From positions 1-15,467 of the forward strand of contig JBCDBX010000043.1 in assembly GCA_039182865.1 (NCBI GenBank): 15,467 nt of DNA. The letters run 5' to 3'. Below are positions 1-6,262 of this stretch, piece by piece; within the stretch, counting starts at the first letter, position 1; each line of letters starts with the position of its first letter. Source of the stretch: UBA1858 sp039182865 (GTDB taxonomy: Bacteria; Pseudomonadota; Gammaproteobacteria; UBA4575). Below the pieces are notes generated by a model. It worked only from the letters and a program-made list of their open reading frames with translations. It ran no database searches and was not told the origin of the DNA. The translations under genes were made by a program, and so were the position numbers.

Positions 1-530
1 CATTAGCAATATGCAGTGTATTGGCTGGTTATGTCATGGGCCCGATGTTGTATGGCGGATTTTTCGATCAGTCTATTTACATTTCCGGTGAGTATCCTGT
101 GATGCAAAAAATGGCTGAACACTTCCATGGTGCTTGGTCGATGGTGGGTCATGGGTTCTTTACCTCGGCGTTTGTCTTGCTGGTTCTGGGTTCTGCTATT
201 GCTTATCTGTTCTATTCATTAAAACCAGAGCTTTTGACAAAGTTTGTCAAACTGGTGGGACTGCCTATTCGAATACTCGAAGAAAAATATGGCTTTGATA
301 TTTTATTTATCAATGGGTTTGCGCGTTTCGGTACTAACTTAGGAAGGTTTGTTTCAACCTTGGGCGATCGCATAATTATTGATGGCATAGTAGTAAATGG
401 TTCAGCGGCTGTCGTACGTGGGGTTTCAGAACTGCTGCGTAAAATGCAGACGGGGTATTTGTATTCATATGCATTCGCCATGATTATTGGTTTGATTGGC
501 TTGTTAACTTATTTTTATACACTGGCTTAA
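1..530 (+). CDS. nuoL: NADH-quinone oxidoreductase subunit L, C-terminal part (partial at 5' edge)
   Basis: This is the 3' end of NuoL, an antiporter-like proton-pumping subunit of respiratory complex I in the inner membrane. The frame is open from position 3 to the stop at 528-530; the start lies outside the window. About 175 residues remain. They comprise a hydrophobic helix around GHGFFTSAFVLLVLGSAIAY, a long amphipathic stretch from roughly KYGFDILF to LRKMQ, and a last transmembrane helix ending the protein. This matches the family pattern of penultimate helix, lateral helix along the membrane arm, and terminal helix. The assignment rests mainly on this shape and on nuoM and nuoN following directly, nuoM only 9 bp downstream. 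The fragment lacks the conserved antiporter core, so sequence motifs alone would be weaker evidence. Confidence 0.9.
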   Translation, partial: LAICSVLAGYVMGPMLYGGFFDQSIYISGEYPVMQKMAEHFHGAWSMVGHGFFTSAFVLLVLGSAIAYLFYSLKPELLTKFVKLVGLPIRILEEKYGFDILFINGFARFGTNLGRFVSTLGDRIIIDGIVVNGSAAVVRGVSELLRKMQTGYLYSYAFAMIIGLIGLLTYFYTLA

Positions 531-539
531 GACAATCAT

Positions 540-2039
540 ATGGACATGCCCATTCTAAGTTTGCTTATTTGGTTGCCAATTGTCGCAGCAGTCCTCTTGA
601 TGTTTGTTGGACGAGATAATGAAAATGTTAAGTGGTTTGCATTAGTTGTTTCAATAATTGAGCTTATCTTGAGCTTTATGTTGTTGGCAAATTCAAAAGC
701 TCAGGCAGAAATGCAGTTCATTGAGAAGCATAGTTGGATAGAAACATTTGATATATATTATGCACTCGGTGTTGACGCCATCTCAGTGACGCTGATTGTG
801 CTAACGGTATTTATGACCTTGCTCGTCGTCATCGCTAGCTGGACTAATGTAAAACAGCAAATGAAAAACTATCTTGCTGCGTTTCTTTTGCTAGAAGGTT
901 TAATGGTTGGCGTATTTTGTGCAACAGATGCGATCCTTTTCTATGTGTTCTTCGAAGCCATGTTGATTCCAATGTTCTTAATTATTGGAATATGGGGTGG
1001 GCCGCGTCGAGTCTATGCAACTATCAAGTTTTTCTTATATACCTTTCTCGGTTCGGTTTTCATGCTAATCGCTTTGTTATACCTCTATATACAAAGTGGC
1101 ACGTTTGAAATTGCCGAGCTTTATCAGTTTTCAATTCCATTGAATGCACAGATCTGGATATTCCTAGCGTTCTTGATCGCTTTTGCCGTTAAAGTCCCAA
1201 TGTGGCCGGTGCATACTTGGTTGCCTGATGCACACGTAGAAGCACCTACGGGTGGTTCCGTGATATTAGCTGCCATCATGTTGAAGATAGGGGGCTATGG
1301 CTTCTTGCGTTTTAATCTGCCTATTACGCCGGATGCAAGCCAGGCATTAGATTGGTTATTAATAGCCATGTCATTAATTGCGATTGTCTATATCGGATTC
1401 GTGGCTCTTGCACAAAAAGATATGAAGAAGTTAATTGCATACTCTTCAATCGCGCACATGGGCTTTGTCACTTTAGGTTATTTCGTGATTTATCAAATCG
1501 GTGCAGATAATCCTGACTTCCAATATCTAGCAGTGCAGGGTGGTGTGATTCAAATGATTTCGCATGGCTTTATATCAGGCGCATTATTCTTATGTGTCGG
1601 TGTTTTATATGATCGCATGCATACACGTAATATTGATGATTATGGTGGTGTTGTGAATAGCATGCCGACATTTGCCGCATTCATGGTTTTATTCGCGATG
1701 GCAAATTCAGGTCTACCAGGTACATCCGGGTTTGTCGGAGAGTTTATGGTGATTGTTGCGAGTTTTGATGCCAGTGTGTGGTATGCAGTCTTAGCAGCAA
1801 CAACCTTAATTTTAGGTGCGGCATATTCTTTATGGTTAGTCAAAAGAGTTGTCTTTGGTGAACCACTCAATGAAACCGTGGCATCATTGAATGATGTTAA
1901 CAAACGTGAATTTGGTGTATTAGCGAGTCTAGCGATTTTAGTTTTGCTTTTTGGGATTTGGCCAGCACCTTTGGTTGACTTTCTGCAGCCGTCAGTTGAT
2001 TTAATTGTGTCACAAGCCTTAACGACTAAACTGCCATAA
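540..2039 (+). CDS. nuoM: NADH-quinone oxidoreductase subunit M
   Basis: NuoM is one of three Mrp antiporter-like proton-channel subunits in the membrane arm of complex I (NADH to quinone, coupled to proton export). The 499-residue product is highly hydrophobic with about 14 predicted membrane helices and is close to the usual length of about 500. Family hallmarks are visible: the helix-5 glutamate in FYVFFEAMLIPM (E139), and the channel lysine in AFAVKVPMWPVHTWLPDAHVEAP (K218) followed by the broken-helix region and a further lysine in AAIMLKIGGYG (K249). It lies between nuoL (9 bp upstream) and nuoN (13 bp downstream), the standard operon order. The first ATG at 540 has only a weak purine-rich site upstream; a second in-frame ATG at 546 could also serve. 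No disruption is seen. Confidence 0.97.
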   Translation: MDMPILSLLIWLPIVAAVLLMFVGRDNENVKWFALVVSIIELILSFMLLANSKAQAEMQFIEKHSWIETFDIYYALGVDAISVTLIVLTVFMTLLVVIASWTNVKQQMKNYLAAFLLLEGLMVGVFCATDAILFYVFFEAMLIPMFLIIGIWGGPRRVYATIKFFLYTFLGSVFMLIALLYLYIQSGTFEIAELYQFSIPLNAQIWIFLAFLIAFAVKVPMWPVHTWLPDAHVEAPTGGSVILAAIMLKIGGYGFLRFNLPITPDASQALDWLLIAMSLIAIVYIGFVALAQKDMKKLIAYSSIAHMGFVTLGYFVIYQIGADNPDFQYLAVQGGVIQMISHGFISGALFLCVGVLYDRMHTRNIDDYGGVVNSMPTFAAFMVLFAMANSGLPGTSGFVGEFMVIVASFDASVWYAVLAATTLILGAAYSLWLVKRVVFGEPLNETVASLNDVNKREFGVLASLAILVLLFGIWPAPLVDFLQPSVDLIVSQALTTKLP

Positions 2040-2052
2040 CCGAGATAGTATT

Positions 2053-3498
2053 ATGTCCATCGTTATCGAATATGTCAGTCATATACCAGAAATAACATTA
2101 GTCTTAGGCGGTTGTGTTGTTTTGCTGATGGGCGCATTTGCATCACCGCAAAGTCAGTTGTCTTATGGGTTCGCGCAGGCGACGATTTTAATCGCATTAT
2201 TTTTCTGCCTTAAGCCGTTAAATGGCGACTTGCTTCATTTCTTCAATGGATTTTATTTAATTGACAACATAGCAGTGCTGTCCAAGGTGGCAATGTGTGT
2301 GTTTATGATTGTTGTGTTGTTTTATTCGAAAAGTTTTATTGATGAGCATCAGCTTCCCAAAGGCGAATACTATTCTTTAGCAATTTTTTCATTAACCGGT
2401 ATGTTGTTGATTGCATCATCTGCGCATTTGCTGATGATTTACTTAGGGTTAGAGTTATTGTCGCTTTCACTTTATGCCATGGTAGCGATGAATCGTGATG
2501 ATTCTCTAAGCTCAGAAGCCGCTATTAAGTATTTTATATTAGGGGCGATTGCCTCCGGATTCTTACTGTATGGTATTTCTTTATTGTATGGATTAACCGG
2601 AACGCTTTATCTTGTAGGTTTGGTTGATTACTCAACATTGACTGCCGCTAATGAGATGCATGCTGGTATAGGTATGATCGTTGCGATTATCTTTATTGTG
2701 ATTGGATTAGCATTTAAGTTAGGCGCAGTTCCATTTCATATGTGGTTGCCGGATGTGTATCAAGGTGCGCCACTTCCGGTGACAATGCTTATTGCCAGTG
2801 TGCCAAAGATTGCCGGTGTTCTGCTTGCGATTCGCTTATTGCTCGATGGCGTGCAATTCATGCATGGATACTGGCAACAAGCATTAATTGCGCTTGCGGT
2901 ATTATCATTAGTGATTGGTAATGTGGTGGCTATTGCGCAAAGCAATTTAAGAAGAATGTTGGCTTATTCTACTATCGGGCATGTCGGGTACATTTTAATG
3001 GGTTTGTTAGTGGACGATGTATCAGGGTACTCGGCATCAATTTTTTATACGATTATTTATGCATTAATGAGCTCCGCCGTGTTTGGAATCTTATTATGCG
3101 CGGCAAGAGTTAATCGACCACTTGAAAACTTAGCTGATCTCCAAGGACTAAGCAAAGCGTATCCTTGGTTAGCGTTCTTGATGTTATTGCTTATGTTTTC
3201 AATGGCAGGTATTCCATTAACAGTAGGTTTTTATGCCAAACTCAACATCTTACAGGCCGTCGTTGGTCAAGGTGAAATTATATTAGCCGCAATTGCCGTG
3301 GTGTCTTCAGTGATTGGCGCGTTTTACTATTTACGCGTAGTTAAGTTAATGTACTTTGATGATAATGAAGATGAAAGTGTGGTGGCAAGGTTGCCTGTTC
3401 CTAATACGTTAGTGTTAAGTGCACATTCTTTGCTGGTGGTTGCACTATTTATATCGCCACAATTTCTAATGACATGGTGCATTCAAGCTTTAGGTTGA
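2053..3498 (+). CDS. nuoN: NADH-quinone oxidoreductase subunit N
   Basis: NuoN is the third antiporter-like membrane subunit of complex I and normally the last gene of the nuo operon. The 481-residue, very hydrophobic product matches the family length. Key residues are present: the helix-5 glutamate in MIYLGLELLSLSLYAM (E134) and the channel lysine in GLAFKLGAVPFHMWLPDVYQGAP (K222), followed by conserved VPKIAG and LRRMLAYSTIGHVGYI segments. The gene begins 13 bp after nuoM with ATG at 2053 and ends at 3498. A tRNA promoter begins 27 bp later, so the operon ends here. No convincing intrinsic terminator lies between the nuoN stop and that promoter. Confidence 0.97.
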   Translation: MSIVIEYVSHIPEITLVLGGCVVLLMGAFASPQSQLSYGFAQATILIALFFCLKPLNGDLLHFFNGFYLIDNIAVLSKVAMCVFMIVVLFYSKSFIDEHQLPKGEYYSLAIFSLTGMLLIASSAHLLMIYLGLELLSLSLYAMVAMNRDDSLSSEAAIKYFILGAIASGFLLYGISLLYGLTGTLYLVGLVDYSTLTAANEMHAGIGMIVAIIFIVIGLAFKLGAVPFHMWLPDVYQGAPLPVTMLIASVPKIAGVLLAIRLLLDGVQFMHGYWQQALIALAVLSLVIGNVVAIAQSNLRRMLAYSTIGHVGYILMGLLVDDVSGYSASIFYTIIYALMSSAVFGILLCAARVNRPLENLADLQGLSKAYPWLAFLMLLLMFSMAGIPLTVGFYAKLNILQAVVGQGEIILAAIAVVSSVIGAFYYLRVVKLMYFDDNEDESVVARLPVPNTLVLSAHSLLVVALFISPQFLMTWCIQALG

Positions 3499-3525
3499 TT
3501 AAGGAATAGTCCACTTTTAGTATTC

Positions 3526-3554
3526 TTGAAAAATTGCGGCAATCTGCGTACACT
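3526..3554 (+). promoter_or_regulatory. Stable-RNA type sigma70 promoter of tRNA-fMet
   Basis: TTGAAA (3526-3531) and TACACT (3549-3554) are separated by exactly 17 bp. The bases just after the -10 element are GC-rich (CGCCGCTCC), the kind of discriminator seen at growth-rate and ppGpp-controlled tRNA and rRNA promoters. Transcription would start near 3561, leaving a leader of about 22 nt before the mature tRNA. Stringent control is inferred from the discriminator, not shown. Confidence 0.75.
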
Positions 3555-3582
3555 CGCCGCTCCAGATTTCAAGTCAAATTGA

Positions 3583-3659
<77 letters not shown>

Positions 3660-3763
3660 CAATTGTGAGCGTGTATTGCTCGTAAATCATTACTTGTATA
3701 GCGCCACTCTCAATTCTCTTCAATAATTATATACGCGAATCAATCATTGCGAAGCGATTAATA

Positions 3764-3769
3764 TATAAT
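3764..3769 (+). promoter_or_regulatory. Possible -10 element giving a leaderless mRNA
   Basis: A perfect TATAAT lies seven bases before the ATG at 3776, so predicted transcription would begin at the start codon itself. No convincing -35 hexamer lies 16-18 bp upstream, and the region is AT-rich, so a chance match is possible. There is also no Shine-Dalgarno sequence before that ATG, which fits a leaderless transcript. Confidence 0.35.
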
Positions 3770-3775
3770 ATCCTA

Positions 3776-3931
3776 ATGATCGCTTTTATCTTTTTGTTAG
3801 CACTAATAGCAATGATTTGCGTATTCCTCGGTAAGATGACCTTGTCATATATATGTTACGCAATTGTATTATTGCTTGGTATTTTCTGGTTTCATTTTCA
3901 TGCGACCAGTCAATTAACTATCGTCTTATAA
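3776..3931 (+). CDS. Small membrane protein, DUF5993-like
   Basis: A 51-residue open frame, ATG 3776 to TAA 3929-3931, encodes two predicted membrane helices (about residues 2-18 and 24-40) joined by a short basic GKM turn, with a C-terminal tail containing HFHATSQLTIVL. Size, two-helix layout and the histidine-rich FHFHAT end resemble the DUF5993 family, which I recall as commonly sitting next to dsbB-type genes; function is unknown. Only one base separates its stop from the dsbB-like ATG (TAAAATG), and neither gene has a clear Shine-Dalgarno sequence, so translation is probably coupled. A role as a partner or stabiliser of the DsbB-like oxidase is inference from adjacency. Confidence 0.65.
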   Translation: MIAFIFLLALIAMICVFLGKMTLSYICYAIVLLLGIFWFHFHATSQLTIVL

Positions 3932-3932
3932 A

Positions 3933-4475
3933 ATGTTGCTGCCTAATAATATTGTTCGCACGATCAATTCGCTAGGTGTGTTAGGTATCACGCTTATTTT
4001 ATTGGTCGCTTTTTATATACAACTCGTTTACGGTGAGCTGCCTTGTCCGCTGTGTTTGTTGCAACGAGTAGGTTTTGTATTAGTAATGTATGGTTTGATG
4101 TTGAATGTAATCCGAGGTTTGCATTTTAAACATTACGGCATTGTTATTTTGGGTGCGTTGTTTGGTGGGAGTGTGGCCTTACGACAAATTGCTTTACACG
4201 TCGTGCCTGGCACAGGTTCGTATGGCTCCGCTATATTCGGATTGCATCCTTACACTTGGTCATTCTTATTCTTTGCAGCTACTTTATTAGCCGCTGCACT
4301 TTTGTTGTTGGTGTCGCACCCGCGTTGTCATGAACAAGAATTCGTTGTCACTAAGCCTGAACGGATGATCTGTTGGTTGGCGATCATCGTCACGGGCTTA
4401 AATGTAATCTCAGCATTTTTAGAGTGTGGTCCTCTAATTTGTGCTGATCCGCCTACTGACTACAAATTACTGTAG
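3933..4475 (+). CDS. DsbB-like disulfide bond formation protein
   Basis: This 180-residue inner-membrane protein belongs to the DsbB family, which passes electrons from periplasmic thiol oxidases (DsbA) to quinone. The signature CPLC pair (C38, C41) in ELPCPLCLLQR follows the first membrane helix, and R45 corresponds to the conserved arginine near the quinone site. Five helices are predicted (about 13-33, 45-62, 67-87, 108-128, 144-163). In E. coli DsbB the second cysteine pair lies in the loop between helices 3 and 4. Here that loop (GSYGSAIFGLHPYTW) has no cysteine, and a C165/C170 pair sits in the C-terminal tail (ECGPLIC). The extra fifth helix would place that tail in the periplasm. This is a distinct subfamily, probably cotranscribed with the DUF5993-like gene. 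I see no dsbA nearby. Confidence 0.85.
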   Translation: MLLPNNIVRTINSLGVLGITLILLVAFYIQLVYGELPCPLCLLQRVGFVLVMYGLMLNVIRGLHFKHYGIVILGALFGGSVALRQIALHVVPGTGSYGSAIFGLHPYTWSFLFFAATLLAAALLLLVSHPRCHEQEFVVTKPERMICWLAIIVTGLNVISAFLECGPLICADPPTDYKLL

Positions 4476-4547
4476 TCTTTATATCTGCATTATTTGCGTT
4501 ATCCCAAAACTAACTATAAAACAGTAAGTTCAAACGTATTACTATAA

Positions 4548-4580
4548 GTAGCTGTAATAATTATAATTATTTCTACTTTT
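4548..4580 (+). repeat. AT-rich palindrome, possible weak terminator after dsbB-like gene
   Basis: Positions 4556-4571 form a perfect 16-bp palindrome (AATAATTATAATTATT). It is flanked by GTAG (4548-4551) and CTAC (4573-4576), which can extend the stem around a small bulge, and is followed by TTTT. The stem is AT-only at its core, so it would be a weak terminator at best. It could instead be a protein-binding site or simply a product of AT-rich composition. Confidence 0.3.
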
Positions 4581-4647
4581 ATTAGTGTCAATTACTTGGC
4601 GAATGTAGATGAAATTTTTGTGAATCGATCCGACCTATTCAGCGGAA

Positions 4648-4663
4648 TGTGATCTAGTTCACA
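4648..4663 (+). promoter_or_regulatory. CRP (cAMP receptor protein) type operator
   Basis: TGTGATCTAGTTCACA matches the ideal CRP site TGTGATCTAGATCACA at 15 of 16 positions and is preceded by AA as in the extended consensus. Its centre (4655.5) falls 41.5 bp before a start site predicted from TAATAT at 4685-4690, the exact geometry of a class II CRP-activated promoter. The regulator could be CRP or an orthologue such as Vfr. Confidence 0.75.
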
Positions 4664-4684
4664 CTTAATAAGAATATGGCTATG

Positions 4685-4690
4685 TAATAT
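4685..4690 (+). promoter_or_regulatory. -10 element of the VPLPA-CTERM gene promoter
   Basis: TAATAT (4 of 6 matches to TATAAT) lies where a class II CRP-dependent promoter would need it relative to the operator at 4648-4663. The predicted start is near 4697, with a leader of about 34 nt. No good -35 hexamer is visible, which fits dependence on an activator. Confidence 0.5.
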
Positions 4691-4730
4691 CCATACGTTA
4701 AATATAGAAAAATTTAGATTGGGAGAGAAC

Positions 4731-5459
4731 ATGAAAAAATTATTCTTACTTATATTTGCGGGATTTGTTGCTAGTGCTAGCTTAGCGAATGCATCGTCAG
4801 TTAAAGAGTATTATGACAACGATGGCTACACAAAATGGCAAATTTCTAATGTTATGAAACGTGGTAATGAACACCATTTGGGTGGTCTTCCCGGAGTTAA
4901 GCTACTCGAGACAGATACTTTTGGCACATTTTACAAAGAGAGAGATGGTAAAAAAGCCGGTTACACAGCCCAATTAGAAGGTGGCTGGAAAGTTGATATA
5001 CACATGCATATGTGGGGCAAAGACTCTGACAATTGGGACGAATTTGTCGGCAAGGCTCGCTGCACAGGAAATAGCGATTGCGACATTTCAGATTGGAAGT
5101 ATCTTACTCAAAACTATGAGCATGAGAGTAAAATATTTAGAGGTGATGAAGTCTATATCATTGATGATTTCTGGGGCCAAGTGGGCTACAACGCAGGTGG
5201 AGTTCATGTGTCACCAAATGATGGTGGAGCATGGGGCGGTTGGTTCGAGTTATGGGAAAAAGTCGTTAACCCAACATTCGCCACAGCTGATGTAATTTGT
5301 TTAGAAGATACACGTGATGGTTGCGGAGTAGACAAAACTTGGCATGGTCATGCAGACATCAATGGTAATAAAGTTCCACTACCTGCAGCATGGATCTTCT
5401 TCTCGTTTGGTCTAGTTGGATTGAGAGCTTTAGGTATTATTCGTAAAAAAGACGCGTAA
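4731..5459 (+). CDS. Exported VPLPA-CTERM (PEP-CTERM-like) sorting-signal protein, function unknown
   Basis: The 242-residue product starts at ATG 4731, chosen because GGGAGAG (4721-4727) is well spaced before it and the N-terminus is then a classic signal peptide (MKKLFLLIFAG..., probable cleavage after A21 in LANA). The C-terminus is a sorting signal: VPLPAA at 215-220, a hydrophobic helix about 221-236, then basic RKK. Proteins with this tail are handled by exosortase-type enzymes and reach the surface or extracellular matrix; no exosortase is in the window. The mature part is rich in Trp, Gly, Asp and His, with two cysteine pairs (C111/C117 and C190/C198), and I recognise no domain in it. 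A CRP-type promoter lies upstream and a strong terminator downstream, so it is probably monocistronic. Confidence 0.85.
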   Translation: MKKLFLLIFAGFVASASLANASSVKEYYDNDGYTKWQISNVMKRGNEHHLGGLPGVKLLETDTFGTFYKERDGKKAGYTAQLEGGWKVDIHMHMWGKDSDNWDEFVGKARCTGNSDCDISDWKYLTQNYEHESKIFRGDEVYIIDDFWGQVGYNAGGVHVSPNDGGAWGGWFELWEKVVNPTFATADVICLEDTRDGCGVDKTWHGHADINGNKVPLPAAWIFFSFGLVGLRALGIIRKKDA

Positions 5460-5493
5460 ACTAAATCTCAGTTAAACAAGAACTGTTAAAATT

Positions 5494-5521
5494 AAAGAGG
5501 CCACTATGTGGCCTCTTTTTT
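5494..5521. terminator. Strong intrinsic terminator, probably bidirectional
   Basis: AAAGAGGCCAC (5494-5504) and GTGGCCTCTTT (5508-5518) form a perfect 11-bp stem with a TAT loop, and a run of T follows on the plus strand. It sits 35 bp after the stop of the VPLPA-CTERM gene and just beyond the stop of the convergent minus-strand gene. The tract TTTAATTTT following the stem on the minus strand could let it serve both. Confidence 0.92.
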
Positions 5522-5531
5522 ATGTGTGTTG

Positions 5532-6008
5532 TTATTTGTTTGCAACGGGCACATGACAATTATCACCATAAGGTTTTCCATCTTCCATAATCAGGTTCCC
5601 TTCTAAGCCTTTGCCTTGAAAAGTTATATCATTTGCATTGTAGCGAATTCCGCTACCAGACTCTTTCTGCTTTAAGTTAATTTCTTGATCGCCAAATGCT
5701 AAAAGTGCGTGTTGGCTATTATTGGAGTAAGTGATCATGAATGATAAACCTTCGTCGCATTGATAAACCCAACGTTTACCTATTTGGCATTGGCGTTTGA
5801 AAAATGCCCACTCATCACACTGGCTGCCATCGGAAAAGTGGCAAATACCTTGAACGCCATTATTCGTCTGGCGCAACTCAAGTTGCCCACCATATTTTTT
5901 ACAATGAACCGAGGCTGGGTTAGCGCGACTATAGTTGTCAGCATAAAGCGTATTCATAATCATAAGAGCTAGAGCAAATGATGTTACTTGTATAATGTGT
6001 ATATTCAT
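5532..6008 (-). CDS. Secreted DUF333 plus MliC-like protein, putative C-type lysozyme inhibitor
   Basis: The 158-residue product has an N-terminal signal peptide with likely cleavage after LYA (residue 23) and no lipobox cysteine, so it should be soluble in the periplasm or secreted. Residues about 28-75 match DUF333: NPASVHC, GG, then GICHFSDGSQCDEWAFFKRQC, with cysteines 36, 56, 64 and 74. Residues about 81-152 resemble the MliC/PliC fold: VYQCDEG, SGIRY (S119-Y123), FQGKG (K133) and a closing cysteine, giving a C84/C151 pair. In MliC the SGxxY serine and the later lysine contact the lysozyme active site. An inhibitor role against host or predator lysozyme is inferred. The start at 6008 has no strong Shine-Dalgarno sequence. 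The gene converges with the VPLPA-CTERM gene and diverges from rimP. Confidence 0.8.
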   Translation of the reverse strand: MNIHIIQVTSFALALMIMNTLYADNYSRANPASVHCKKYGGQLELRQTNNGVQGICHFSDGSQCDEWAFFKRQCQIGKRWVYQCDEGLSFMITYSNNSQHALLAFGDQEINLKQKESGSGIRYNANDITFQGKGLEGNLIMEDGKPYGDNCHVPVANK

Positions 6009-6045
6009 TTTGTTTTCGCAGAATCAGGGATAGTAAGTCATGGCC

Positions 6046-6073
6046 ATCCTACTACCACTTTTTTAAGAAGCAA
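6046..6073 (-). promoter_or_regulatory. Possible promoter of the DUF333-MliC gene
   Basis: On the minus strand TTGCTT (6073-6068) is followed after 16 bp by TAGGAT (6051-6046), giving a start about 30 nt upstream of the ATG at 6008. Both hexamers match the consensus only partly, so this is a weak prediction. It would be back-to-back with the rimP promoter. Confidence 0.3.
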
Positions 6074-6098
6074 TTGAAATGGAACATTGTGATAGCGG

Positions 6099-6127
6099 TT
6101 GCTCTAATCTCTAGGGGGCAATATAAT
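6099..6127 (+). promoter_or_regulatory. Promoter of the rimP-nusA-infB operon
   Basis: A perfect TATAAT (6122-6127) lies 17 bp after TTGCTC (6099-6104), which matches the -35 consensus only in TTG. Predicted start is near 6134, giving a leader of about 136 nt before rimP. A separate promoter makes sense because the accessory block and a strong terminator cut the operon off from the tRNA-fMet promoter that serves it in E. coli. Confidence 0.65.
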
Positions 6128-6174
6128 CGTGATATTGGTAGTGATATCGCCAATGCTGAACATAGGATATGTAG

Positions 6175-6196
6175 AGGCCCCTTTTGGGGCTTTTTT
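6175..6196 (+). terminator. Leader terminator/attenuator upstream of rimP
   Basis: GCCCC (6177-6181), loop TTTT, GGGGC (6186-6190) and a run of six T (6191-6196) form a compact intrinsic terminator. Outer A-T and G-T pairs can extend the stem. It lies between the predicted promoter and the rimP start, so transcription of the whole operon must read through it. In E. coli, intrinsic terminators in the metY-rpsO operon are known to be relieved by cold-shock proteins; the same may apply here by inference. Confidence 0.7.
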
Positions 6197-6255
6197 GTTG
6201 GCTGAGCAAAAATTTCTTGGAATTTCAGGAGATTATGCTTATTTGACATGTGGAT

Positions 6256-6262
6256 GGTGGAG
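6256..6262 (+). promoter_or_regulatory. Ribosome binding site that fixes the rimP start
   Basis: GGTGGAG ends 7 nt before GTG 6270. The longer open frame reaching back to 6129 begins right behind the -10 element and crosses the leader terminator, so it is not translated from there. Confidence 0.75.

Noticed and set aside
3504..3525. GAATA...TATTC inverted repeat after nuoN as a possible nuo terminator
   Set aside because: The stem is only five A/T-rich pairs with a 12-base loop and no T tract, and it runs into the tRNA promoter.
3662..3672. AATTGTGAGCG after the tRNA looks like the left half of the lac operator
   Set aside because: Only the half matches; the other half-site is missing and no LacI-type gene or sugar gene is nearby, so it is a chance match.
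4719..4730. TTG at 4719 as start of the VPLPA-CTERM gene
   Set aside because: The Shine-Dalgarno sequence GGGAGAG lies inside this extension and ATG 4731 gives a standard signal peptide.
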